Source: Euborellia annulipes
Taxonomy: Eukaryota; Arthropoda; Insecta; Dermaptera; Anisolabididae
Reading direction: 5' to 3'
Assembly (NCBI GenBank): GCA_023213315.1
Contig: JAKCPI010026209.1
Span: forward strand, 1-64,000
Length of the DNA: 64,000 nt
Shown: one piece after another, positions 9,533 through 22,668 of the stretch
Numbering within the stretch: the stretch's first letter is position 1
Layout of the letters: the number at the start of each line of letters is the position of its first letter
Notes under the pieces: model-generated
Told to the model about the DNA's origin: nothing
The model's input: the letters and a program-made list of their open reading frames with translations, nothing else
The model's database searches: none
Program-made: the position numbers and the translations under genes

Positions 9533-12500
9533 ATGGAGGAGCGAAACGGCGGCGTCGGCACCGGCGGCGGAATCGGCGAATGTTTCGGCAACGTGCCCGA
9601 TGATATCTTCGCCGATCCGGAACATGAGATTCTCAAAGATTTTCTGTTAGTGCCCCCGCCGGCGAATAAACAGCTGACCCCAGATCGGAACTCACTAGCC
9701 TTAATGAAACATCAATCAATGCAATCCCAAATGCCACATAATATGGACCTGGTTGCAAATATGGCCACCTCGCCAAGTGGTAGTAGTGGTGATCCCATGC
9801 ACAGGACAACTTCTTTGCTTGCCTCTGCCACCACTAATACACACTTAACCAGTGATAGATTGCATGCAATAGACTCAAGTGACTTGGTCCCAATGGTCCC
9901 TCCAGCGTCTTCTTGTATGAACTCTCTACCTTTGCCTGGTGGACCGGTCAATTGTTTACCACCACCTGCAGCACCACCACCCCCATTACCTCCGCCACCA
10001 CAGAATTGTATGACTATGCCCCCGAATTGTCACGATATGATGGGGGGATACTCATTACCACCACCTCCCCCAAATCATTTAGTCGATCCATATGTGACCC
10101 CACCAAGTGGATATCCGACTCAGAGTCCTGTGGATGCATTAGTTGGCTTTACTAATAATTGTGCAGCTGAAATGAATGCCTCAGTTGCTTCAAGTTCTGG
10201 GCTGGCATTCAATTCTGAGGAATCCTCTCTAGGAACTCAAGACGAAATGGAGCCCGAAGATTCGGCAAGTGTACTCCAAAGTCATCTCACACCCTCACCG
10301 GCATCTATGGGTATGTCGAAACGTCGAAGTGGAAATAGTTCTGGAAGTGGAAGAGGTCGAAAACGACGACCTGTAGATCCCAGTACAACAAGTAATAGTA
10401 GTGCACCAACATCACATTCTTCAACACGTGGAAGACCTCCTGGTTCAGCGAAACGAAAAACTTCCAATCAATCTACTCCATCAGTCACTTATCAAAGTCA
10501 AATCTCACCTGATCAAAACGGAATTAAAATTCGAATTAAGAAATCATCATCGTCAGGTCCAACGACAAACCCACCTACAACGTTAAAATCGAAGAAACGT
10601 GATAAAGGTAGAAGACGTCGTAAAGGACGAATTTCAGATGATGATGATGATGACGATGATGAAAATAGTAGTGGGAAGAGACGTTGGCATGTACAAGAAG
10701 TTTCCCCAGAAGAGGATGAGCCCGAACCTGCTGAACAAAGTTTTTGGGCTATGACTCTTCCTGAACATATACTTGAGAATATATTTTCGATGGTGGTAAA
10801 TGAAGAAGGTTGCTTGCCATTCCTTGTGAGGTTAGTATGAAAATTTTACAATTTTTTTACCTACATAATTTTATTAAAAGTAGGACTCCATTTCATAAAA
10901 CTTCTTGAGTAAATTTTTAATTCAAAATATTTTTTCATTAGAATTTCAAGAAATGTGCTTGTTTTTGTCGTTTAAGATCATAACTTAGAAATAGCTCTTG
11001 GGCGTTAGGACAGTGTTAGCCTCTTTTACTAGGGGGTTAGTGGTTAGCTTTCCTTCCCAAGCAACAAAGTTTTATTTCAATTTAATTGGCTACCAATCTA
11101 TTGAAATAAATAGGGAGATGGGTGTAAATGTGTTAAAAAAACGAATAAGATCTTTAACAAAAAATTAGAAATTTGTAATGAAGAAGAAGGAGGGAGATTC
11201 CCCTGTCCCTCTTCCAAATGAATACAATTTATATTTTGTTGAATGGAGGATGGAGAGTGGCAAATGTCAATATTGATAACCTTTAAAGCGCAAGGGGGTG
11301 TGGGTTCGGTTTGGATACTAAATAGTATAAATAAATGTGTCTGGATCACATATATCGTATTGACAAAATATAGTTTAAAGCTATTTGCCCTAAGATGCCG
11401 AAAATACTAAATATAAATTGGGGAAGGGGAGGATTATTCTTTCTAAATAATGTTCCACTTAAGCGGTAACAATTAATAATGGTTTATAAAATATAATCTA
11501 TTAAAGATTCCAAAATTACCTATACAAAAAAAAAACTTAAATGATGTGTATTACTTTTTAGGGCAAGTCATGTCTGTCGACTATGGAGGCGAATAGCTGG
11601 ATTACCTCGACTTTGGCATAATGCAGACTTGACAAGTACATGTATAAAGGATCGTTTCAAAAATGAGCATCTCTTCAAATGGCTTTGTGAACATCGATTA
11701 GGCACAGTGCGAGAATTAAATATTGGTTCGTGTTCAATTAATTTATCTATTTCTTTTCTAATGATTAATAAATTATAAAATTTTATCTAATGTCATTTTC
11801 ATATCACTAATCTCGGTTCTTTAATCTAATGCTTATAATAAAACTTGAGCATTTCTTTCACTCATATCCATTAAAAGAGGTTTAATTTTATTTTCTTTAT
11901 TTTACTTTCTTTAGTTTATTATATTATTAATTAATTTTTAATTATTTTATTGATTTTTGATTCCTGATATTCTCTCAAATAATCTGTTAACAGTATTCTT
12001 TTATTCTAAGGTTGGATTCCAATATTAATGTTAATTTCTACTTTATAAAATAATAAAACTCTCATCTTAGGAAAGTCTGTCTCAAATCTGACCCTGGAGG
12101 AGAGGTCATTATGGTGATCAAATCTATTTTGAGACATTATTTTTAAATGCTAAAGGCATCTAGGTATCTTACTTATTTTTTTTGTAAATTCAATTTATAT
12201 AGTAGTGGAAGACCTTTTTACATATACGTGGAACATTTTTTTGTTGAATCCATCCTTAGTGTTGACCGAATGTATGATTGAATAGAGAGAAAGACTGCAA
12301 GAGTGAGAATGCTTTCTTTATTTCTTTAAACCTCTATTAATTTTTCTCTTCTTTTACTTTTGTTTGGCGTGGATGATTGTATGAATTGGTATGTATGTCC
12401 CCCACCCTGAATGCACTAATCAGAGTGGCTGCCCCGGGGGCCGGCTGCTATCGGCGCAGGCGGCTGGGAATTCGCTGGAATTCAATCTGTGCTCGAGACC

Positions 12501-15111
12501 ATCTCCGAGCGCTGCACCGATCTTCAGGGTCTTAATATCACCGGCTGCAAGGAACTCAGCGGTGATCATCTGAAGTACATCGCTGATCAGATGCAGAATC
12601 TCAATCGACTTGATTTGTCCAGCATCAATGTAAGACCATTTAACATTTTAACACTTTGTTTTATTTAACGTTTAATTTTTTTTATATTCCTCCTCCAAGG
12701 GCATTACAAATCCAAAAATGTATAGGGGGCGAAACAGGTAGAGGAAATTGTTTTAAAAAAAATTAATAATTTATGGGATTTATTTCTTTAATATAGAAAA
12801 GTCTTTTCAAAATTAAAATTTTGATTAGAAATTGTTATAATAATTCAAGTTTATTTTTCGATGTTTTATGAATTGGTTGCCCTTTTCTTTCAGCCCGAGA
12901 GCAACAACACCCGCTGTGCTGTTTCAATGCTTTCCCTCACTCAAATGACCCAAATTATGGGAGAACGATTGACTCATCTCACACTTGCGAATAACAAGAT
13001 TGCCGGCTTGCCTCAAATCATTCAAGCCATCTCAGTAAGTGTCTCTTGATCCGACTCGTTAAGTTTAATCCTCTACTCTTCTTCGCTTCTCTTCATTAAT
13101 TTCAGATTGTTTATTTAAATAAAAAAGTTTGTCATTTTTTTATAAGATTTTCACCACAGGTTTAGTTCCCGCTCAAACCGATAATATTTAAAATAAATTT
13201 AATGGTTATTATGACTAAATGCCAAAAGCCAAAAAACAAAATAATAAGTTGCAACAATTTATAAAAAAACGGGTAAATATTCAAATTAATAAAAGAATAG
13301 TTTTTTTAAATAAAAAATTTTTGAGAACCAAACTATGAAAATTTTCAGTAAAGATTTTTAAAAACAATGAAATAGTCACATGTAAAAAACGATTTCAACT
13401 ATGTCAGTCACATAAATTAATTTTTTAATAATTTTATTTTTTTTCAGACTCACTGCCCCAATCTACAGGTGCTTGATTTATCTAACATGCGTACTGTCTC
13501 GCATACAGTCGCTCCTTTTCACATCGAAAAACTTCAATCTGGATGCCAGAAGTTGCGCATTCTGCGAATAACCAATAGCCAATTGGCTCCCGCTCAAGTT
13601 TCACTTAAAGAGCAGGTTAGTTTAATTATTAAATTAATATTTGTCCTAATTAGGGTAAATACGGAACTAAAAAAACTTCTTTAACTTGGTAGGGTAAGCA
13701 AATAAGAGTTACTATTAAAAATATACAACAGTAGTTTAATAATATCAATTTTTCATATTTTATCGTATACATTTTATTTATATATTTTATAGATGGCCTC
13801 TCCTGGATTTCCGTTCCTTGAAGAACTCAGCGTTGCTGGTGTCAACGAAGGATTTTCCACTGCACCATTAATGGACGACGATTCTCTAGAGCGTATTTTG
13901 AAATTGTCTCATAAATTGCGTCTGCTGGATGTCCGTGGTTGTTTGCGTATTTCTGATAGTAGCTTAGTGCGGATTCCTGCTTGGGATCTTGAACATCTGT
14001 TCCTATCCGGTTGTTATGTGACTCGACTGAATGGTTCCGGTTTAGAACTTATCGCTCAAAAATGGGCGCACAGTCTTGTTGAAATCGATCTCGCTTGGAG
14101 TTCTGCTACCATGCCACTTGATCAAGCTGTTGAGACACTTGCCGAAAAGGCTGAAGACTCTCCGCTCAAGTAAGAATAAATCCATATGAATATTATCTTT
14201 TTAATACACATCACAATGAAATATTCACATAAATAAGCTTAATATTTTTAACAATCATGAATGAAAGGGAGATATTGTAAATTTTTAGAATTTTCTTCTT
14301 TAATTGGTTTATTGATTAGAGGTAGGGGTGGATCCAGAGGACTTTTTTTGTGGAGAACGCGCGTTTTTTATTCTTTTGAAAAACTGATTGCTAATTTTAG
14401 CATAAATTTATGGGAAAAATCGGAAAAATAAAAATCGAAAAGATGAAGGTAATTTTTTGTCTTTGGTATCATTTTACATGATTTATAAACTTATGCGTCC
14501 TTTTAAATAATTGCCTAATTAATTTAAAATACATAGAACAAAAATTCCCCCGAGGATCAGCGCCTATTTAAAGATCGACATTAATTCATGGATACAATAG
14601 AAAAACTTGAATGTTTTCAAAAGGTATTTCAAAAAATAGAAGAACATTTACAACCCTTCTTCAAGAAATGGTAAACTATAATTTTCTAACATAAAAAAAA
14701 TGGTTAAATTTATTTTTCAGGATTCTCAACTTGTGCGGTTCATCTGTCAATTTACGACCAGTCCAAGCCGTTTTAACCCGATGTCCTCGATTGACTTCCT
14801 TAAATCTTTCATCGTGTCGAGCTCTACCCCGAGGCATGAAACGTCTCTATGCCGGAGTCGAATTGGCAGAATTAAGAAGTTCACTTGTACGGCCCCAGAA
14901 AACTGAAGAAGAATCAGAGAAATCAGCTCCAAGCACTACAGTCAAAAATGAGGACAATACGAAAACCGAGCCTGAAGATAACGATGTAGATGATGATGAC
15001 GATGATGACATGGAGTCATCGTCAACTAGTCATGATCATCGAAATTATGAGAATTCATTTGCGCCTGGTCAACAACCACAACCACCCGACCCATCATCCT
15101 CTATCATGTAA
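9533..15111 (+). CDS. FBXL6: F-box/LRR protein, FBXL6 type
   Basis: Coding exons: 9533-10830, 11562-11725, 12424-12629, 12894-13034, 13448-13615, 13793-14169, 14721-15111; all GT-AG, phases agree, 914 aa. The ATG at 9533 is the first in frame after a 3' splice site at 9490-9491. Residues 1-260 are low complexity with proline runs. About 261-377 is basic: GRGRKRRP, an AT-hook-like RGRPPGSAKRK, KKRDKGRRRRKGR, then eight aspartates. The F-box is about 405-452 (LPEHILENIF ... CRLWRRIAGLPRLW). Leucine-rich repeats fill about 470-835 (GLNITGCKELSG, LTHLTLANNKIAGL, LLDVRGCLRISD, LTSLNLSSCRALP). An acidic tail follows. The family recruits substrates to SCF (Skp1-cullin-F-box) ubiquitin ligases; the basic stretch suggests nuclear, possibly DNA-associated, action (inference). 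The extended N-terminus is longer than in the human protein. Confidence 0.88.
14333..14576. mobile_element. Possible decayed hAT-like MITE in intron 6
   Basis: TAGGGGTGGATCCAGAGG at the left and CCCCGAGGATCAGCGCCTA at the right are imperfect inverted ends like those of the CAAGGGCGGATCC family. Flanking 8-mers agree only loosely. Confidence 0.35.
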
Positions 15112-18100
15112 ATATTTGTACACACCTCTCATACACTGACACTTGCATACTTAAACAACAGACCCTTTCTTCTATTCTTTTTGAAACTGTCCTTCCTACC
15201 CAGCCCTTCAACTTAAGCTTCTAACCTTCAAGGGATCATTGATTTTTTTCTATTAGAAAATCCCCATTTTGGAATATTTCGATCCGAATCTCAAAGTTTT
15301 CGATAAAATATTTATTAAATATATATTTTAATTTTTTTGTGATTTAAATTTTGCTTGAATTAATAATATATAACGCAAGATAATTTTTTATAATTTTTAT
15401 TTTACTTTTTTTTTTTTATAAAATTTTTAAATTTAACATTTCAAAAAATTTTTCTTTTTTTACATATTTATTATTATTATTTTTTTTTAATATTTGCTCC
15501 CTTTCCTTCACACAATATTTCATAATGGCCCTTAAAAGAAATTTATCGAGAGGTTTTTTATTATAAGCTGTCAATTTATAAAATCATAGATTTTATGTTG
15601 TTGCAAAAATGTTAATTTATTAAAAAAAATAGGTGAAATATTTATTATTTGCTTATATAATAGAGATTAAATGTTTTGAATGAACTTCTCAAATGCCTAA
15701 TTGGAAGTTTAGACAAGACAAAAATGCAAATAATAAATAATCTCCATTATTCATAATGCAATAATAAAAAAATGTTTTATAAAGAGCAAAATCTTTATTA
15801 GAAAAATATTATTGTTATTCCCTAATTGGAGAAAATCATCTGAGGTGGCTCATTAAAAATTAAAAAAAAAAAGGAAATGATTTATATAGAATTTATAAAA
15901 CTTATGGGAAAGATTAATGAGTCTATTTGCTTTATAAAATAATATTGTACAAATATATGCATTTGTTGTAAAGAAATAACTTTTTCATATATAAGTAGAA
16001 TAATCTTGAAATTATTATTTGAAATTTGGCCATTATCATTCAGGTCTCCATGTAGATAAACGTTCGTTGTTCCTTTTAAAAATTTATTATGAAAAAATAT
16101 TAATATAATGAGTAATCATAAATCTAAAATTAATTCTTTAGCTTCCGAAAACTTTGGTGTTCTTATCTAAATATTTCTTCCAGTGGAAAATGAAGAAAAA
16201 CCTTATTTAGAGATTATAAGTCCGAAATTCATAAATCCCAAGCTTCTAAAGAATATTTTTTAGAAAAAAAAAAAATGACGATGATATTTTGGACCATTTG
16301 AATTATAATTTTTAGAATTCTTATAACTCAGCATTTTCTCTCAAACAACAATACTATCAGGTTCTTTTTTTACATAATGTGAGCCTGAGTGCCTAAAAGT
16401 AAATGCTGAGAAAGAAAATTAGAGAAAACAAACATGTTTGTTTTTGGTTAGCATTTTTAATAATGAATAATAATTTTTAATACTGGATTCCTGAAAAAAA
16501 TATATATATTTTTTTTAATAATGATTAAATTTTAAAGATATTTTTTTTAAGCATTAAAATATTAATATTAAATTAATTATATAAATCTCAATTTAATGTT
16601 GATGATATTTCTTTTTTTAAAAATTTATAAAATATATATATATATTTAGAAAAAATTTTAATTTATAAAATAATCTTAGTTAGGCAAAATTAATTTAAAA
16701 AAATAGTACTGTATTTTATTACGGTCCTAATTAAATAATATAATATATAAATTCTATAGGTATTAATTTATGTGTGAATCAAATTTAAACCAAATGTTGA
16801 TATTTTATTGCAAAATAATTTTACAAGAGTAAAATTTTGCCTTTTCTAGTTAATTAAACCTTATTTTCAAGCGAATCTAATATCTTTTATTGCTCTGTCG
16901 TAAAATAAAAGAAGAATTAAGCCATTTGAGCAAGAAATTTCGATCTGGTCACTATAGTCAGTACTTCTTACTGGCACTTTTCTATTGAGTGCGTACCTAA
17001 ATTTCAATACATAATATGATATAAGATGAAAATTGTGTATTTTTCTTATAAACCACACTCGAGAATGCTAGTATAAAGTATTGACAATGGTGAATAAGAT
17101 GGTTCTAATCAAGAGGGGGGGGGGGGGGATATCAGGTTTGAATCCCCCTTCTTCCTCAAAAAATATATATATAAGTAAAATTAATAGGGAAGAAAATAGT
17201 ATAATAAATTATTTACTCAGCCATCAAAAATTGTATAATTCATAGAATTATTCTGGACAAATGGCTGGTGAGTATAATTCGTTATTTCATGTACAAATGG
17301 TTAAATATACCTTTTATTATAATACACAATAAAAAATTTTTGGATCTCTTGAAAAAATTGATGGATGCCTTTGAAGGGATGAGAAAATTTTTTCTATAAT
17401 AACAAGTTAAACACGGTTTAAATTTGATTCACCTATTTTATATTTAAAATTTGTATTTTAAAAATTGAAAATAATTACAAATTTTTATTATTAATCTATT
17501 TTCATGTTGACGATATATTCTAATAAAGAAAGAATGAGAAATGGTTCCATTGAATATCATCGACTTTATAAATATTTTAAGGTTTCTATGATTTGAACAT
17601 ATTAAAAATTCTTCCTATATTTATATATATAAAATGAAATATACTCCAATTTATTAATATTTCATAGAATTAAAAGAAAATTAAAAAAACAGCATATAAA
17701 TAAAATTAAAAAAAAAAACAAATCGAAATAAAATTTTAAATCAATTAAAAAAAAAAAGTAATAAATAATTTGGCTCTTTTAAAGACATATATTTTTAGAA
17801 TATTAAAAAAAAATGGCTTGAAAGCCAAGACCAAAAAAAAAAGTATAGATATTTTTTGATTATGTCAAAATTAGAATTATAATTCGTGTTCCCTGCGAAG
17901 GAATAAAAAGTATAAGTCAGTTGAAAAAAAAAAAAAGGAAATTGAAAAATTATATAATAAAAGAATTAAAATATTTTTTTAATTCCACTGCCCTTTTATA
18001 CGATAGGCTGAGTGAATTTATTACAAAGACAAGAATGAACCCTAAATCGTGTGCTTTGATCAGTATCAATTGATTATGTCACACTGCATTAAAAATCTTC

Positions 18101-18692
18101 CAATCTTCATGACAAAATTTCTTTAATAAAACAAATAAAGTCAATTTGAAATTGTTCCAATCAAATTGCAAGTTTAAAGAAAAATTCAGAATTTAGCTGA
18201 CTTGTACTGCCAATTCCTCATCCTATTTGTACTAATCAATCCTTAATCCTTGCTCTCAAATATGTGAAGACCTTAAATGAAGCGCGCTCAAAATTCAGAA
18301 AATATTAAATTGTTGATTGAATGAAAAGCTCTTTTTGTTTTTAAGAGTTACCAATATGACTCGCCTTGCCTCTCAGTTGATTATAAAAATTATATATTTA
18401 CATATATAGTTGATATATATGTGAAAATATATATAAATCTATATATAATATAACAAAAAGTAAAAGTAAAAAAAAAAAAAATTATAAAGCAATCCGAATG
18501 CATTTTCTTGCGCTCACCGATTTGTCTCTTTTTACACAAACAATTAAAAACTTTTATGTCTGTTGTTATTGTTGTAAATTAGTTTATAGATTTGATTGAT
18601 TGATTGAATTGAATTGATTGAAAACAAAAAAAAAAAAACGATTAGATTGATGCAGTTTCATCATGAATGTCTTAAGAGAATTAAGGAATGCT
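15112..18692. other. AT-rich stretch, likely 3' UTR then intergenic
   Basis: No exon or dispersed repeat recognised in 3.6 kb. AATAAA signals occur near 15731 and 15763 and could end the F-box transcript. A G14 run near 17116 is followed by a B-box-like GGTTTGAATCCCC, perhaps a SINE remnant. Confidence 0.45.
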
Positions 18693-18738
18693 CTATTGGC
18701 GTATGTCGTCTTCAAATTGCTTCAATTTTTCTGCGATT
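18693..18738 (-). CDS. Possible last exon of a minus-strand gene
   Basis: After a TTATAATTTTTTAG acceptor the minus strand reads (L)IAEKLKQFEDDIRQ and a stop at 18693-18695. Its entry phase (one base completes a codon) fits the exit phase of the candidate exon at 22129-22247. The plus strand of the same stretch also holds a 29-aa ORF (MNVLRELRNALLAYVVFKLL...), so this may be chance. Not recognised as any family. Confidence 0.25.
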
Positions 18739-20455
18739 CTAAAAAATTATAACAATATATATTATATAAAAAAATTAAATATATATTTTTACAATTTTAG
18801 AATAATAAATAATTACCTTAGACGTTCGAATATTATCACAACAAATTAAATATATCACGCAGAAAAATTAGTTTTTTATGAAATAAAATTTTCACTGTAT
18901 TTAAAAAAAATAAAATTTGAAGCAATTTGAAGAGGAATGAATTTTATCTATTTGCATATGTTGAGTCCACATCATTCATTAATTAGATATCTTTTTATTT
19001 TATTTATTTTTTTTTTTTGAAATATTGAAGCATTTATTAGAAATAGTTAACGAATGGACAAATAGATTTATCATTATTAATATATATAATTTTTTACTAG
19101 ATTTTTTGATGAAATTGTCAATCTAACAAAAAATAAATAAGAAGTTTTAGAAAGCAATTTCAATGGTCCTAAAAACCCATTGAAAAATATACATATATAT
19201 AAACAACAAAAATATTATATAAATATATATAAACTATTATATACATTTAATTTGTAGAATATATAATAATAATTGTGTGTAAATGCACACAGTAAACAAA
19301 AAAAAAAAAAAAATATTTCAGATGCATATAACACAATTTTAATGTACAATCGATTATTATTATATTATTTTTAATTACGTTAAATTCTAATATTTTTTTT
19401 ATATAAATGTTGTGTGTTTTTTTTAATACCTTTTAAGTTTGAGCTAAAAAAAAGTGTTTTACCAAAAAGAGAAAATTTAAACAAAAATAAACATTATATA
19501 TATATGAAAAAGATTAATAAAGAAAAATACTAATTTATGTGATGAATGTTTCCCCAAAATATAAAAAAAATTTTGATTTTTGACTTTATTTTCTGTACTA
19601 AAAAAAAAAAAAATAATAAAGAGATAATATTGCCAATTTTCTTTAATTATAATAAAAAAAAATTCATAACAGTTTTAATTAAAAAGTGAATTAAATTTAA
19701 AACATTTATATTTTTTATTTTAATAAATAATCTCTGATATCTTAAACAGGAGACTAAATAAGAATGAAAAGATCTAAATTCAACTTGTGAAAAAAAACTT
19801 TTGATACACAGTCAAATTATTAAAATAATTATTTTTAAATGAATTCATCACTAAACCCTAAATCATTTGACACAAAAAAAAAACATATAAACCCTGTAAT
19901 TGCAGTATTTAAAATTTTAAATGAATAAAATTTTCCTTAATACAAGAAATTCTAAGTTTGAATATAATTCCTTGATAATATAACCATAAGAATAGTTTAG
20001 TTAATTTTATATAATATAAATAAAAAAGAAATGTTAATTTGTTTACACCTTCCAGGGCCTCCGGCAGTGGGGATTGGGAACCAGCGGGGAAAGTGGGGGC
20101 CCGACTCCTTTAGGAAAAAAAGAATATATTTAAAAAATATGTTCATGTCCCGGGCGGCACTCTAAATTAACTCTTGTGGTGGTAAGCCTTTCAGTGGCCA
20201 ACACAAGGACACCTTAGTTCACTTTAATAGAAGTTCCCACAGAGAACATAAAAATTCCAAGTTTAGACATGGGCCCTCTAAGTCCATGTATAAACAAAAA
20301 AGAGAAATTTTTGATTCCATAATTAGAAAAACAAAATTTAAGAAATATATTTTGATTTTTTCAAGTCCCTTTTGTTTGAGACATATCAACACTGTTTATT
20401 AGGATATATACTTTATATTAAATCAATGAAGTCAGTGGTTGTTTGTTTATACAAC
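18739..20455. other. AT-rich, no gene seen
   Basis: Homopolymer and TA-rich sequence to about 20040. Beyond that, GC-richer repeat scraps appear (AGGGCCTCCGGCAGTGGGG, GTCCCGGGCGGCACTC). Nothing codable. Confidence 0.4.
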
Positions 20456-20832
20456 AGGAAAAAGAGCAGGAGCAGCCAAAAATAAAAGCCTCCTATTTTT
20501 ATAATCCAACGAGAAGTTACGGATAATTTTAGTGTCCCATCTTAAATCCTTTAAAATTGTTAATGTCCCGAACATGGCTAATTAGAGAATTTGACTGGGG
20601 GGTGGGGGGGGGGGGCATGGGACCAGCCATCCTCACTGGGGCCCCATATTGCCTCAATTTTCCTTGGGTGGGGGGGCCCTAGTTACGCCCATGGTCCCGG
20701 GGTTGGTCGTATGGGTACATGCATATTTATGTATCATATATACAAGGACTGAAGATGGAACAATAAAAATATCTCGTTGAATTGTAAAAATAAAAGGCAT
20801 TTTATTTTTGGCTGCTCCTACGCTCCTCCTGT
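20456..20832. repeat. Foldback with a MITE in its loop
   Basis: Arms AGGAGCAGCCAAAAATAAAAG (20470s) and its complement (20790-20820) extend to AGGAAAAAGAGC / GCTCCTCCTG. A CTGAAGATGG motif lies at the inner edge of the right arm, near 20748. The MITE at 20573-20693 sits in the loop. Confidence 0.65.
20573..20693. mobile_element. 121-bp MITE related to the 46673 hAT element
   Basis: Ends in CTAGTTACGCCCATG exactly as the 1.4 kb element at 46673-48093; the other end CATGGCTAATTAGAGAATTT is mutated. Flanks GTCCCGAA / GTCCCGGG match in 6 of 8 bases, consistent with an 8-bp duplication. Its middle (GAGGATGGCTGGTCCCATG on the minus strand) also occurs near the right end of the larger element, so it is an internal-deletion derivative. 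Confidence 0.65.
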
Positions 20833-20836
20833 AGTA

Positions 20837-21044
20837 CAGTGAGGGACAATATCAAGTCCCACCCAAGCCTTTTCTACTTGTGATTATTTCATTGTTTTTA
20901 TAAAAGAAAATGAAAATCTTCATCGGAAATTTTCTAGTTTTGAACCATGAAAGTTTCCATTAAAAAATATATAATTTTTTTTTAAAACAATGAAATAATC
21001 ACAAGTAAAAAACGCCTGGGTGGGACTTGATATTGTCCTCACTG
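20837..21044. mobile_element. 208-bp terminal-inverted-repeat element
   Basis: Ends CAGTGAGGGACAATATCAAG and its near-perfect complement; the terminal inverted repeat is about 29 bp, with further arm pairing (CTTGTGATTATTTCATTG). TA lies at the left edge but not the right, so the superfamily is unclear; CAGTG ends suit Tc1/mariner or hAT. A similar stretch is in F-box intron 4 near 13360-13390. Confidence 0.65.
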
Positions 21045-21068
21045 AACATTATATTAATTTACCAGTAT

Positions 21069-21395
21069 ACAGGGCCGCAGACAGGGGGGCTATATCCCAG
21101 GGCCCGGACCCCTTGCGTTCCAACCTTAAAATTCTAATAAAAAATCATTTCAATGGTTAAAATATAAATTTAAAAAAAATCATTTTTTTTAAATTTTTTC
21201 CTGAGGGGCCCGGGCCCTTTAAGTTCAAATCTTAAAATTTCAATTAAAAAAATCATTTCTTTTTTTTTTTTGATTTTTTCCTGAGGGGCCCGTGCTCTTT
21301 AGGCTCAATCTTAAAATTTCAATTAAAAAAATTCGTTTTTTAAATTTGTTCCTGAGGGGCCCGGGCCCTTTAAGCTCAAAGCAAGTTTGATATTT
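21069..21395. repeat. Repeat with 70-80 bp tandem units
   Basis: Begins CAGGGCCGCAGACAGGGGG. CCTGAGGGGCCC recurs at about 21200, 21280 and 21351 with CTTAAAATTTCAATTAAAAA between. The same units, and a terminus CTCTGCGGCCCTG in the opposite orientation, occur at 32385-32812. Confidence 0.65.
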
Positions 21396-21449
21396 TTCCC
21401 GTCTCATTTGAGGTCAAATGAGTCAAAAAATGGGATTCCGCAAAATTCT

Positions 21450-21733
21450 CTGTCTGTGTTCAATTTAAAGCATGAAGGAATTGAGCTAGGAGGTAAAAAT
21501 TTTATATTTAAGCAGGATAGATGAAAAGGAGAAAAAAATCCGCAGCTAGTTGTATTAAACTAATAATGAAATACAACTAGCTGATTGAACTACCAGCTAA
21601 AAGCCCTAAGTATCTACTTTTATAGGCACCTCCCTGAGGCGTATAATAAGCTTTTGAACAAAATCGGCCAAAAAGTACTAGTACTTTACTGATATAGCAG
21701 ATAGTTGTGTGCTGAGCGAACAGTCACACCAAA
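21450..21733 (+). repeat. Truncated Helentron-like copy
   Basis: Begins at TCTCTGTCTGTG (the microsatellite region), has a foreign insert with an AGCTAGTTGTATT hairpin at about 21520-21625, retains AGTACTAGTACTTTACTGAT, then jumps to the last part of the 3' hairpin (ACAGTCACACCAAAT). Confidence 0.65.
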
Positions 21734-21849
21734 TTTTTTAAAATTAAAATACTATTTTTATACTGTTTTATTTACTTGACAAAAATAAAAATTTCATTTG
21801 CTTTTAATTTAGTATAAAAATTTTCAGATCATATTCTGTTAAATAAAAC

Positions 21850-22036
21850 TATGGTGTAGGGGTTAGCATTCTGGCCTTATTTAAAATACCAAGGGTCGCG
21901 GGTTCAGATCCCAGGCAGTCCGATGATTTTTGGATAAGAATGCCTGGACCCCAAATATATATATTATTAATATAACGGTTATCATCAAAGTCTTATATGG
22001 CCTAAGTTGTCGAAAAGACTGTGAATGTGTGAGTGT
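21850..22036 (+). repeat. SINE family A
   Basis: A-box TGGTGTAGGGG at 21852-21862 and B-box-like GGTTCAGATCC at 21901-21911, then the body and 3' AGTCTT/AAGACT stem-loop. No clear A tail; it joins a Helentron 3' tip directly. Confidence 0.75.
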
Positions 22037-22092
22037 AAGTGTGATTATCGAAGGTAAGAGACCTAAGGTGCGACCAGTCACACTAGATTTTT
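22037..22092 (+). repeat. Helentron-like 3' tip
   Basis: GATTATCGAAGGTAAGAGA...CCAGTCACACTAGAT, the second half of the 3' hairpin only. Confidence 0.55.
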
Positions 22093-22128
22093 TTATTTTT
22101 TTTAATGAGAAATAAACATTAAACTTAC

Positions 22129-22247
22129 AGAAGAAGTAGCACTATAACTAGGCTCCAGGTCTCGCTTAGTATTTTTGGCGCTTCTCGTTGAACATAATTC
22201 TTTTGTCTTCCACCAGGAGAGAACTTATGACATTCGTTGAGTTTGCT
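22129..22247 (-). CDS. Possible internal exon of a minus-strand gene
   Basis: Strong splice signals: acceptor TTTTTGTTTTGTTTGCAG and donor GTAAGTTT on the minus strand. One frame is open throughout (SKLNECHKFSPGGRQKNYV ... SETWSLVIVLLL). It leaves two bases that pair in phase with the candidate exon at 18693-18738. It would belong to a gene divergent from MVB12. A second frame (ANSTNVISSLLVEDKRIMFN..., stop inside) also looks protein-like, so the frame is uncertain. Not recognised. Confidence 0.3.
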
Positions 22248-22668
22248 CTGCAAACAAAACAAAAAAAAAAGATTAACTTGAGAGATCGACAACCATAAAT
22301 TCATGACCCATTCATTCTTTATCTGTCTATTGGATACTTGAATCATGATTAGAAGTGTTTAACAGTTCGACATTTGCCTCTCTTGGAGGTCGGGGGGTTG
22401 GGGATCGTTTCTTTTTTTATTTATAAGTTAACCACTTCACTATTCGTCATTTTAGATTTTCAAAGGTATGTTCAAAAAATAAACCAATTTATTTCTTATG
22501 ATGAATTTCACACGAATGACTCATAGAGTATATTAAAAAAAAAAAGAAACATGTAATTATTTAAATTCACTAACATAAGCTTTCTTTGTTCAATTAATTG
22601 AATCCCTCAATCGATGATGTTTAAAGAAATAATTAATTAACTATTTTAGGGAGGAATTGTTCTTCAAA

